A DNA stretch of 64,000 nt from Shewanella waksmanii ATCC BAA-643 (GTDB taxonomy: Bacteria; Pseudomonadota; Gammaproteobacteria; Enterobacterales; Shewanellaceae), in NCBI RefSeq assembly GCF_000518805.1, contig NZ_JAEH01000012.1, positions 49,187 to 113,186 of the forward strand. Direction: 5' to 3'. This document shows positions 56,923 through 64,000 of the stretch, piece by piece. Within the stretch, counting starts at the first letter, position 1. Every line of letters begins with the position of its first letter. The position numbers and the translations under genes are program-made. The notes beneath the pieces were generated by a model, which saw only the letters and a list, made by a program, of their open reading frames with translations, made no database searches and was not told where the DNA came from.

Positions 56923-59900
56923 ATGAATAAGGCTCCGGAGCAACAGTTGGGCTTGGTTAAGCACTGGGTGTTCTACCTGGTGCTTTTGCCGTTGTCAGGA
57001 TTAGCAATATTGCTCTATATCTGGCTTAGCACTGCAACAGATAGTACCGCAACAGATAGTACCGCAACAGATAGTACCGCAACAGATAGTAGCATAGTGG
57101 CTCTTGGTGGTAGCGCCTTGCCAACTCCAAATCCAAATGATCAGAAATTTGACAGTACGCCCTATCATTCGAATAATCCTAATCAGGCAGATAGATTAGC
57201 CTCCAATCAAATTTCATCGTCACAGGTAGCGAATAACTACATAGGTGATCAGCAAGCTATTCGCGCTCATCTATCTGAATCAAATTCACTAGCAGTCACT
57301 GTTAACAATAATCGCCGACGGAGCGAACAGTCGCCGCGAAGCCTAGTTGATTATAACAGTGCCGCCAATGTTGATTTACAAGGTAAGCAAAATCCACCGT
57401 CGGTATCGAAAATAGCAAAAAAACCTAAACCTAACAGTCATCGTTTCATTCAAGGTGAAATGATTGAAGAAAGTGCCGACTCATCGGGTTATGGGACCAG
57501 AAAGGCTAGCCAAGTGACCCGCGCCCACATTCAACCGGCACATCACCAAGGCAAATCGGAGCAAAGCAGTAACAATAACGTCCGCAGTATTGGCGCTGCT
57601 ATGGAACATCATCCTCGGCGTTGTAATCGAATTATTAATCGCCACTATCAAACTCAGCCAACAGCCGATGAGCAATTTTTGATCAGTCAATTACGCTACG
57701 GCTCAGACGTGTTAAGTGAAGAGCTATTTGCCTATCAGCATGGATCTGCGGTCTACCTTCCTTTGCAACTACTTGCTGAGTTGTTGATGTTACCAATAGC
57801 AGTGGATATGGATGGGCTCTCAGTTAATGGTTGGTTTAAAGACGAGCAAGCAGTCATTGATATCAGTAATGGCTTAATGCGTTATCAAAATCATTCGACT
57901 TTATGTGAAAGCGCCGATACCGCGCTGTTTTATGATGATTGGGATGTTTACCTACCTTTGGGAGTGGTGCAGCAGATGTTTGGCTTAAAGATAGACTTTC
58001 AAGCTAATAGGCAGCGCTTTGTGATTGAACATTCTGATGCTGTGCCACTAAGTCAATTACGAGAACGGCAAAAGCGATATCAACTTTTTAACGCTCAGAA
58101 GAGTGCAGCAAGTCATCAGCAAGTTGTCGAAATACCTAAACAGAATGCGATTTTGGGTGATCTAGCCGTTAATATGGATGTGGGCATTAATGCTAATAAC
58201 CAAGGGGGCGAAACACAGCTAGGCCAAGAGGTTTCATTACAAGCAAAAAGCGAGTTGTTACACCATCAAGCTTACGTGAGTTACTCCCATTCTGATTCCG
58301 GTGATAATGTCACTGCGTTCATCGAAAAACGTAGCCCAGATGACTGGGTAAAGCACTATCGCCTCGGTACCGTAAATTCCCAAAGCCTACCTTTGTTGTC
58401 CGATGGCGACCAAGGGCTGGGAGTAACCTTAAGTGCAGGCGACGGCATCACCCAAGATTTACGCTACATTACCGTGGAGGGTGAGTGGTTAAGTGATTGG
58501 GACGTAGAACTCTATCGCAATAACGCGCTAGTCAATGTACAACGCATCGCCCAAGACGGCTTATACCGTTTTGAGCAGGTGCCTTATTTTATAGGCTTAA
58601 ACCAGTATCAACTGCGTTTCTTTGGGCCAAACGGTGAAACCAAAGTAGAGAATTTCTCTAAATTACTGGATGACTCGGTGTTGGAGCAGGGCGATAGTGG
58701 CGTCCAAGTAGGCGCGCTTGCTAGAGAGCAGGATGATTTACAGCAGTACTATATAAGTGGCCAATACGCTTTGACTGACAGTTTTACTGCTGGCCTTGCG
58801 ATTGTTAGGCAACAACTAGATGATGATCAATGGCTTACCATACCTAAACTGAGCATGAACCTGCTTGGCGAAAATAATTTACTGCAGATCAATTATGCCA
58901 ACAGTGGCGAGGGGCATGCTATCGGTGCAACGCTGCAAGGGAGTATAGAGAGTGTAGATTGGATTGCCGACTGGTCGCATTTTGATGATTTTGAGTCATG
59001 GGATAATCCACAAATGCGTTTAAACCAGCAAGCAAACCTATCGTTAAATGGTAGCTTTGCTAACACCGCTATGAGCTGGTCGCTTGGTGGAGATTGGCGA
59101 GACTATCGACTAAGCAGTGATAGTTTACAAGCCAATGCCAGGTTATCAAGCCAGTTGGGCAGGATATCAATGTCAGGCGAATTACGCTGGCTACAATCAG
59201 GTGGCATTGATGAGTATATTTCTCGGTTAGCCATTTCAGGCAAGCTTGGACAGTGGTACTTGCGTAGCTATCTAGATATCGGCCTAGGTGAAGGCACGGA
59301 GGTTGATATCTGGGTGGCTAACGCAAACCGCACGATAGGTGAGCGCCTTAATTATCAGGTAGAGATGCGCTACCATCCGCAAACTAGCGCGCAATACAGT
59401 ATTCGTAATGCGTTATCCTATCTGTTTGATTATGGCACATTAAGATTTATGGTAGACGCTGACGATGAAGGTGATTGGTTTGGTCAACTTAAATGGAATA
59501 GCTCGGCGTTGTGGTACGCCGATGACAATTTGCTGTTGATTGACAGTCAAAACTATCTTAATACCGGTGCGGTTAAGTTAGTTGTGTTCCAAGATGATAA
59601 CGGTAATAACCACTTAGATGAGTCTGAACACCCTTTAGAAGGTGTGCGCTTTTCGGGTCATAGTCAGGCAGAACTGGCAACCAATGCAGAGGGCGAGTTG
59701 TTGATCAATCAGCTCCGAGTCGGCCAACCCCATAAACTGATGTTAAATGAAGGTAGTTTACCTGACCCATTTTTGGTGGCTAGAACACCAATTTTTAGCG
59801 TTAATGCGCAACCTGGGCATGTTCAACAGATAATGTACCCCGTGGTAAATACCGCTGAAATAGAAGGCATTGTGATTGTGTCTGGTAACTCGCCGCTACC

Positions 59901-60102
59901 CGCTAAAGGCAAACTGGTGGAGCTCGTTGCGCTGCAAACCAATGACTATTACAAAACACGTGTGGAATTTGATGGCGTTTTTCTATTTGATGCGATTGTC
60001 CCTGGTCGCTACGAGCTCAGAGTCGCTTCTGAGGACGCTATTATCGTTGATATTCAACCAGGTGAATTTTTACAGCTTGCGCCGATAAAACTCTCTCACT
60101 AA
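56923..60102 (+). CDS. Outer-membrane usher-like protein with a long repeat-containing N-terminus
   Basis: This 1059-residue protein starts with a hydrophobic segment (HWVFYLVLLPLSGLAILLYIWL, about 14-35). A low-complexity linker of about 200 residues follows, beginning with four STATD repeats. The usher-like part starts near 235: a plug or N-domain region (YQHGSAVYLPLQLLAELLMLP), then a beta-barrel-like stretch (VTLSAGDGITQDLRYITVEGEW, VELYRNNALVNVQRIAQDGLYRF). A C-terminal carboxypeptidase-like segment follows (VKLVVFQDDNGNNHLDESEHPLEGVRFSGHS). It fits the CS1/TcfC-type ushers. The linker is unusual for the family. Confidence 0.75.
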   Translation: MNKAPEQQLGLVKHWVFYLVLLPLSGLAILLYIWLSTATDSTATDSTATDSTATDSSIVALGGSALPTPNPNDQKFDSTPYHSNNPNQADRLASNQISSSQVANNYIGDQQAIRAHLSESNSLAVTVNNNRRRSEQSPRSLVDYNSAANVDLQGKQNPPSVSKIAKKPKPNSHRFIQGEMIEESADSSGYGTRKASQVTRAHIQPAHHQGKSEQSSNNNVRSIGAAMEHHPRRCNRIINRHYQTQPTADEQFLISQLRYGSDVLSEELFAYQHGSAVYLPLQLLAELLMLPIAVDMDGLSVNGWFKDEQAVIDISNGLMRYQNHSTLCESADTALFYDDWDVYLPLGVVQQMFGLKIDFQANRQRFVIEHSDAVPLSQLRERQKRYQLFNAQKSAASHQQVVEIPKQNAILGDLAVNMDVGINANNQGGETQLGQEVSLQAKSELLHHQAYVSYSHSDSGDNVTAFIEKRSPDDWVKHYRLGTVNSQSLPLLSDGDQGLGVTLSAGDGITQDLRYITVEGEWLSDWDVELYRNNALVNVQRIAQDGLYRFEQVPYFIGLNQYQLRFFGPNGETKVENFSKLLDDSVLEQGDSGVQVGALAREQDDLQQYYISGQYALTDSFTAGLAIVRQQLDDDQWLTIPKLSMNLLGENNLLQINYANSGEGHAIGATLQGSIESVDWIADWSHFDDFESWDNPQMRLNQQANLSLNGSFANTAMSWSLGGDWRDYRLSSDSLQANARLSSQLGRISMSGELRWLQSGGIDEYISRLAISGKLGQWYLRSYLDIGLGEGTEVDIWVANANRTIGERLNYQVEMRYHPQTSAQYSIRNALSYLFDYGTLRFMVDADDEGDWFGQLKWNSSALWYADDNLLLIDSQNYLNTGAVKLVVFQDDNGNNHLDESEHPLEGVRFSGHSQAELATNAEGELLINQLRVGQPHKLMLNEGSLPDPFLVARTPIFSVNAQPGHVQQIMYPVVNTAEIEGIVIVSGNSPLPAKGKLVELVALQTNDYYKTRVEFDGVFLFDAIVPGRYELRVASEDAIIVDIQPGEFLQLAPIKLSH
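57028..57087 (+). repeat. Four tandem 15-bp repeats inside the usher gene
   Basis: AGTACCGCAACAGAT occurs three times in tandem after a first, slightly diverged unit (AGCACTGCAACAGAT). Each unit encodes STATD. The 15-base unit keeps the frame, so copy-number change would alter linker length and not switch the gene off. Confidence 0.9.
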
Positions 60103-60204
60103 TGTTTTCAAAATCATAAACTGTGACCTGGGTATAGTTTTGTACAATGCAGTTATTGAGCTAGCCACTATAATTGCTTTATCCCCATCAAATCTGGTTT
60201 CTAT

Positions 60205-60621
60205 TTGCTCAACATATTGCTTACCGCAGCCATCGGTCAGGCGGGTTTTAATTTAGTCTACCCGGTTGATATTGCCGAGCACGCCACCTTACAACTAGGC
60301 GATGTGCTCAACACGGCTGATTCAGTGTGCCAAATCAGTAGTGCAGGGCGTACAGGTTCGGGTTGCCTGACTTCTGATGCTAATGTCGCGCAATTTAATA
60401 TCTCAGCCGTGGGGCAGTCCCACATCAATGTGGTAGTGCATAATGTCGTTACTGATCATTTTACGTTTGAGCCGAATCTGCAAGATGGTGCTCAACAACA
60501 GCTTTTTGATATCCAATCAGGCCAACTCACGTTAATAGTAGGTGGGAAATTAACTGTTATAAAACCGGCTGAAAATGGTAGCTACACAGTTAATTACACA
60601 GTGGAAATTAATTACGAATAA
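60205..60621 (+). CDS. Second DUF4402-like secreted subunit
   Basis: This is about 138 residues. No ATG is available; TTG 60205 gives a short signal-like start (LNILLTAAIGQA), and the frame is open upstream to a TGA near 60158. The body follows the DUF4402 pattern: FNLVYPVDIAEHATLQLGDVL, DSVCQISSAGRTGSGCLTS with two Cys, FTFEPNLQDGAQQQLF, and it ends YTVNYTVEINYE. It is probably a minor or tip subunit of the same fibre. The weak start suggests either a sequencing issue or low expression. Confidence 0.65.
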   Translation: MLNILLTAAIGQAGFNLVYPVDIAEHATLQLGDVLNTADSVCQISSAGRTGSGCLTSDANVAQFNISAVGQSHINVVVHNVVTDHFTFEPNLQDGAQQQLFDIQSGQLTLIVGGKLTVIKPAENGSYTVNYTVEINYE

Positions 60622-61187
60622 TTAATTATCTCACTCGTCAAGTTCATCGCTTAAATATGTATACCACCTACTTTAATGCAACCAAAAATAAACCATTAAG
60701 CCATCTTAAATTACACTTGTCGCAAATTGTATCAGGGCTGTGACAGTGTAACATTCTGTTATCAAGGTTAACTGAATCCTGTACCTAAGCTTTATGGGCT
60801 TATTTTAGCCAGAATAAATATTTGACCTGGCTCACTAGTTAGTCACTTTTTCGATCTCGAGAGCCTGCTAAATGCGAAAAACTGTGATCAATATCACAAA
60901 AGCGGTACTTTGCGAAGTTAAATAACTGTTGCTGTATCGCTGTCTGCAAATCCGGCTTTAAGTATTCATATCTAGCGTTTTACTCTTTTTAAATCAATTT
61001 TAGCGATATTTTGTAAAATGGCGTTTGTGTTTAAAACTTTATTGGTACGTTATTTTAACACTTTATTATCTTAGGTTAATTTAAATCGTGATTGACTGTA
61101 GTTACGTGAAACTACAGTATCGATTCCAACGCCGACTAATTAATTTCTGGCGCTAATAAAAATAATTAATTTAGGGAGTGAATCGTA
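60622..61187. other. Long leader region of the TonB-dependent receptor gene
   Basis: About 565 AT-rich bases without a gene. CTGTAGTT (61096-61103) and AACTACAG (61110-61117) form a perfect eight-base inverted repeat about 70 bases before the receptor start, possibly an operator. GGGAG lies before ATG 61188. Nothing else is recognised. Confidence 0.45.
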
Positions 61188-63704
61188 ATGATCAGAACAT
61201 CAAAATTGGCCTCAGCAATTAAGTACAGCTTAATTGCATCAGTAGCAAGTGGTGCTGCGTTAACCAGTGCAACTGCAGCGGCTGAAGAAGAGTCAGCGAA
61301 TGTAGAGCGTATTGCGGTGACTGGCTCTCGTATTCAACGTCAAGACATGGAAACAGCATCTCCAGTTACCGTTATCGATGCAGCTGCTATCCGTGCAGAA
61401 GGCTTCACCACTGTAGATGAGCTTCTACAAGCTCAAACCTCAATGGCTGGTGCGGCAGTAGGTTCTAGCACTAACAATGGTTCAGACGGTGTGGCTCAAG
61501 TAGACCTGCGTGGTATGGGCTCTCAACGTACATTGGTTCTACTTAATGGTCGTCGCATGGTTAACTCTGGCTCAGGTGCAGACAGCGCAGTTGACCTTAA
61601 TGCTATTCCTGTTGCGATGATTTCACGTGTAGAAATCTTAAAAGATGGTGCTTCTGCTGTTTACGGTTCAGACGCAATTGCGGGTGTGGTTAACATCATC
61701 ACCAAGAAAGACTTTGAAGGCTTCCAAATTGACGTACTTGGCGGTATGACCGACAAGAGCGATGGTGAAAACGGTGAGATAAGTGCACTTTATGGCTTCA
61801 ACACTGATACCGGTAACTATACTTTCGGTGCCGCTTATTCTGAACGTCGTGGCGTAATTCAATCTGACCGTGACTGGACTGATCCAGGTAATAGCTCATT
61901 TATCCCTAATGGTTCATTAGGCGGTATGGTTAAAGATGAGAATGGCAATTGGGTTGATCGTGAAGAAGGTTATGACTTCACTCAAGACAGCTTTTACCAA
62001 ACACCAAGCAAACGCTACAGCCTATTTGCTAACATGACACAAGAGCTAGGTAACGATGTAGTGTTAACTGGTGATGTACTTTATACCAAGCGTAAGTCTA
62101 ACCAGCAGCTAGCACCACAACCCGCTAATATTATGCTAGATGTTTGTCAGCCAGGTGATGATCCAGCTAAGTGTTTTGAACTTGATCAAGACATGATTGA
62201 TGCGGGTATTGGTCCAGATGACAACGGTCAAGTTAACTACCGTAAACGTATGAACGATGTAGGTCCACGTATCTATAGTCAAGACACAGATACTTGGCGT
62301 GTTTCTGCAGGCCTTGAAGGTTCAATCGATGTCAATACTGGCCTGATTTGGGATGTGTCTTATACCTATGGTAATAACAAGGCTAAAACTCAAGTAGAAA
62401 ACTCAATCAACGCAAACTTAATGGCAGACGCAATTTATGCTGATCAAGATGCTTGGTTAACTGGTCAACCTATGACCGACCAAGAGTTGCTAAATAGCGT
62501 TGCTTACACAGAAAAAGCAGATGGTGGTAACGAGCAGCATGCAATTTCTGCCGGTATTAACGGTGAGTTGTTTGATTTGGATGCAGGTGCAGTTGCATTT
62601 GCTATCGGTGCTGAATATCGCTACGAAAGCGGTTATTACAATCCAGACCCAATCATTGTTGCAGGTGAGGGTACTGCTGCACAGCAAGATCCAACTGATG
62701 GTAGCTACAACGTAATCTCAGTATTCCAAGAAGTGAGTGTACCGTTCACAGATAAATTGACCGGTGAATTTGCACTACGCTTTGATGACTACTCTACCTT
62801 CGGTAATGCTTCAACGTGGAAAATTGGTTTAACCTATGAAGCGACTGATGACTTGATGCTACGTACTGTTGCTGCAACAGGTTTCCGTGCACCAAGCGTT
62901 AGCGAGCTATATGGCGGTAACTCAGGTTCATATGACTACCTAACTGATCCTTGGGGCAACGAGCAAGATCCACAGATCTTAGTTAACTATACCTCTGATG
63001 AAGATCTAAAACCTGAAGAGTCTGAGTCTTATACTGCTGGTTTAGTTTACTCACCAAGTTATGTTGATGGTCTGTCTCTAACAGTTGATTACTGGCGCTT
63101 TAAAGTGAAAAACGCAATTACGCGTTTAGATACTCAAGCGGGACTTGATGCTTGTTTTGGTGGCGATACTTCAGCGTGTGAAACGTTCAACATTGGACCA
63201 AATGGTGATCTTTCTAACTTGACAAACTCATTGACCAACGTGGGTTACCAAGACACCAGTGGTATCGATTTCAACCTAGCTTATAACTTTGAAGCGTTAA
63301 GCTTAGATTGGGTTATTAGCAATGACACCACTTACTTGTTGAACTTTGAGCAAGACGGTATCGATTACACCAACAAGATCGATGGTAACTTCGGTGCATA
63401 TGCTCAGTATCGTAACAACTTCAGCATCAAAGCGGGTCAAGGTGATTGGAGCGTAATGTACTTCAACCGTTATATCGGTGAAATGGACGATTTGGCAACA
63501 GGTGAGAAAGTTGATTCTGTGCTATATCACAATGTTTCTGCGTCATACTACATCAACGATACTTGGATGATCAGCGGTGGTGTTAAAAACATTACTGATG
63601 TAGAACCTTCAAACGTATCTAACGGTAGTGACGGCGGTACAGTACCTGAAGTTTATGACACTATTGGTCGTAGCTTCTATGCCGGTGTAACAGTTAAGTT
63701 CTAA
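61188..63704 (+). CDS. TonB-dependent outer-membrane receptor
   Basis: This is an 838-residue receptor with an N-terminal signal peptide (YSLIASVASGAALTSATAAAEE). NVERIAVTGSRIQRQDM is the TonB-box region. The plug domain has SPVTVIDAAAIRAEGFTTVDELLQ, DLRGMGSQRTLVLLNGRRM and EILKDGASAVYGSDAIAGVVNII. A 22-strand-type barrel ends in SFYAGVTVKF with terminal Phe. It belongs to the large Shewanella/Alteromonadales group of receptors without a predicted substrate; no transporter or enzyme genes nearby suggest one. A strong terminator follows. Confidence 0.92.
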   Translation: MIRTSKLASAIKYSLIASVASGAALTSATAAAEEESANVERIAVTGSRIQRQDMETASPVTVIDAAAIRAEGFTTVDELLQAQTSMAGAAVGSSTNNGSDGVAQVDLRGMGSQRTLVLLNGRRMVNSGSGADSAVDLNAIPVAMISRVEILKDGASAVYGSDAIAGVVNIITKKDFEGFQIDVLGGMTDKSDGENGEISALYGFNTDTGNYTFGAAYSERRGVIQSDRDWTDPGNSSFIPNGSLGGMVKDENGNWVDREEGYDFTQDSFYQTPSKRYSLFANMTQELGNDVVLTGDVLYTKRKSNQQLAPQPANIMLDVCQPGDDPAKCFELDQDMIDAGIGPDDNGQVNYRKRMNDVGPRIYSQDTDTWRVSAGLEGSIDVNTGLIWDVSYTYGNNKAKTQVENSINANLMADAIYADQDAWLTGQPMTDQELLNSVAYTEKADGGNEQHAISAGINGELFDLDAGAVAFAIGAEYRYESGYYNPDPIIVAGEGTAAQQDPTDGSYNVISVFQEVSVPFTDKLTGEFALRFDDYSTFGNASTWKIGLTYEATDDLMLRTVAATGFRAPSVSELYGGNSGSYDYLTDPWGNEQDPQILVNYTSDEDLKPEESESYTAGLVYSPSYVDGLSLTVDYWRFKVKNAITRLDTQAGLDACFGGDTSACETFNIGPNGDLSNLTNSLTNVGYQDTSGIDFNLAYNFEALSLDWVISNDTTYLLNFEQDGIDYTNKIDGNFGAYAQYRNNFSIKAGQGDWSVMYFNRYIGEMDDLATGEKVDSVLYHNVSASYYINDTWMISGGVKNITDVEPSNVSNGSDGGTVPEVYDTIGRSFYAGVTVKF

Positions 63705-63723
63705 AACTTGATTGCATACTAAT

Positions 63724-63752
63724 AAAAAGCGCCCAACAGGGCGCTTTTTTTA
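63724..63752 (+). terminator. Terminator of the TonB-dependent receptor gene
   Basis: AAAAAGCGCCC and GGGCGCTTTTTTT form a GC-rich stem with an AACA loop and a T-run. Confidence 0.9.
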
Positions 63753-63762
63753 TTGCCTATGT

Positions 63763-64000
63763 TGTCCCGTCCTGAGATAAGTTGACACTTTGGAGACTTA
63801 TCTATGAAACCTTCAAGCACAATCAGCATTAAACGTACACAACGTGATTACACATTAGGCTTTAAATTAGCCGTTGTCAGTCAAGTAGAAAAAGGCGAGC
63901 TAACCTATAAGCAAGCTCAACAGCACTACGGTATTCAAGGTCGAAGTACGGTCCTTACATGGTTAAGAAAGCATGGTAGATTAGACTGGACGCAACCCAT
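63763..64000 (+). mobile_element. Left end of an IS3-type insertion sequence (partial)
   Basis: TGTCCCGTCCTGAGATAAG at 63763 looks like a terminal inverted repeat, placed just after the receptor terminator, and a transposase-like gene starts 41 bases in. The element leaves the window, so the other end cannot be seen. Confidence 0.6.
63804..64000 (+). CDS. IS3-family OrfA-like transposase (N-terminal part)
   Basis: The frame is open from ATG 63804 to the window end (about 65 residues). It carries a helix-turn-helix of the IS3 OrfA kind: YTLGFKLAVVSQVEKGELTY, then QAQQHYGIQGRSTVLTWLRK, then HGRLDW. These are typical of the ISSod/IS150-like group. TGGAGA precedes the start. OrfB would be expected outside the window. 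Confidence 0.75.
   Translation, partial: MKPSSTISIKRTQRDYTLGFKLAVVSQVEKGELTYKQAQQHYGIQGRSTVLTWLRKHGRLDWTQP

Overview
The window looks like chromosomal DNA of a marine gammaproteobacterium, most probably Shewanella or a close relative. This rests on the combination of ruvABC-yebC-aspS, cmoAB, a thiC-thiDE-thiF-thiS-thiG-thiH operon behind a TPP riboswitch, an SOS-controlled imuA-imuB-dnaE2 cassette, a DUF3541 gene and a Shewanella-type TonB-dependent receptor. No rRNA, tRNA or CRISPR array was seen.

Layout. (1) 1-4.5 kb: the tail of a YafJ-type amidotransferase, two LysR regulators, a NylB-like serine hydrolase and a VOC-fold protein. (2) 4.5-14.3 kb: an accessory region that reads as a decayed chromosomal integron. 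A 5' remnant of an integron integrase gene with an internal stop lies on the minus strand (5976-6209). Seven plus-strand cassette-like genes follow, most separated by recognisable attC sites. The cassettes encode mostly unknown proteins, plus a PD-(D/E)XK nuclease-like protein, a serine hydrolase, a DUF3088 protein and an HELVH putative metalloprotein. Two different IS110-superfamily elements each sit inside an attC site. Removing each element in silico restores a palindromic attC. (3) 14.3-20.6 kb: a small unknown protein, a GNAT acetyltransferase, a DUF3108 protein, an alkyltransferase-like protein, a POT peptide transporter, peptide deformylase and an orphan sensor kinase. (4) 20.7-27.5 kb: imuA-imuB-dnaE2 behind a perfect LexA box, then a DTW-domain protein and a TrhA/hemolysin III membrane protein. 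(5) 27.9-37.5 kb: a TonB-like unknown protein, the thiamine operon and a SprA-like putative metalloprotease pair. (6) 37.6-49.6 kb: a MITE-like inverted repeat, a LysR gene, and a five-gene minus-strand block: DUF3541, an M3-peptidase-like protein without HExxH, a RimK-like ATP-grasp ligase, a 7TM/inactive transglutaminase, and a retropepsin-like lipoprotein. Then come cmoB-cmoA and a triple-SBP protein with a degenerate GGDEF domain. (7) 49.7-64 kb: aspS, yebC and ruvCAB, a DUF4402/chaperone/usher surface-fibre cluster, a TonB-dependent receptor and the start of an IS3-type element.

How the genes work together. The thi genes make both halves of thiamine phosphate. ThiC makes the pyrimidine, ThiF/S/G/H make the thiazole, and ThiDE phosphorylates and couples them. 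Thiamine diphosphate represses the operon through the riboswitch. ImuA/ImuB/DnaE2 form the alternative mutagenic translesion synthesis system, induced through LexA. CmoA and CmoB make the cmo5U34 tRNA modification. The ATP-grasp/transglutaminase/protease triad is a conserved but poorly understood amide-ligation/hydrolysis module. The DUF4402 proteins are probable fibre subunits for the adjacent chaperone and usher. The most interesting biology is in the integron remnant: attC-targeted IS110/IS1111 elements with candidate bridge-RNA regions, and unknown cassette proteins including a possible modified-DNA restriction enzyme. All family calls were made by reading motifs, without database searches.
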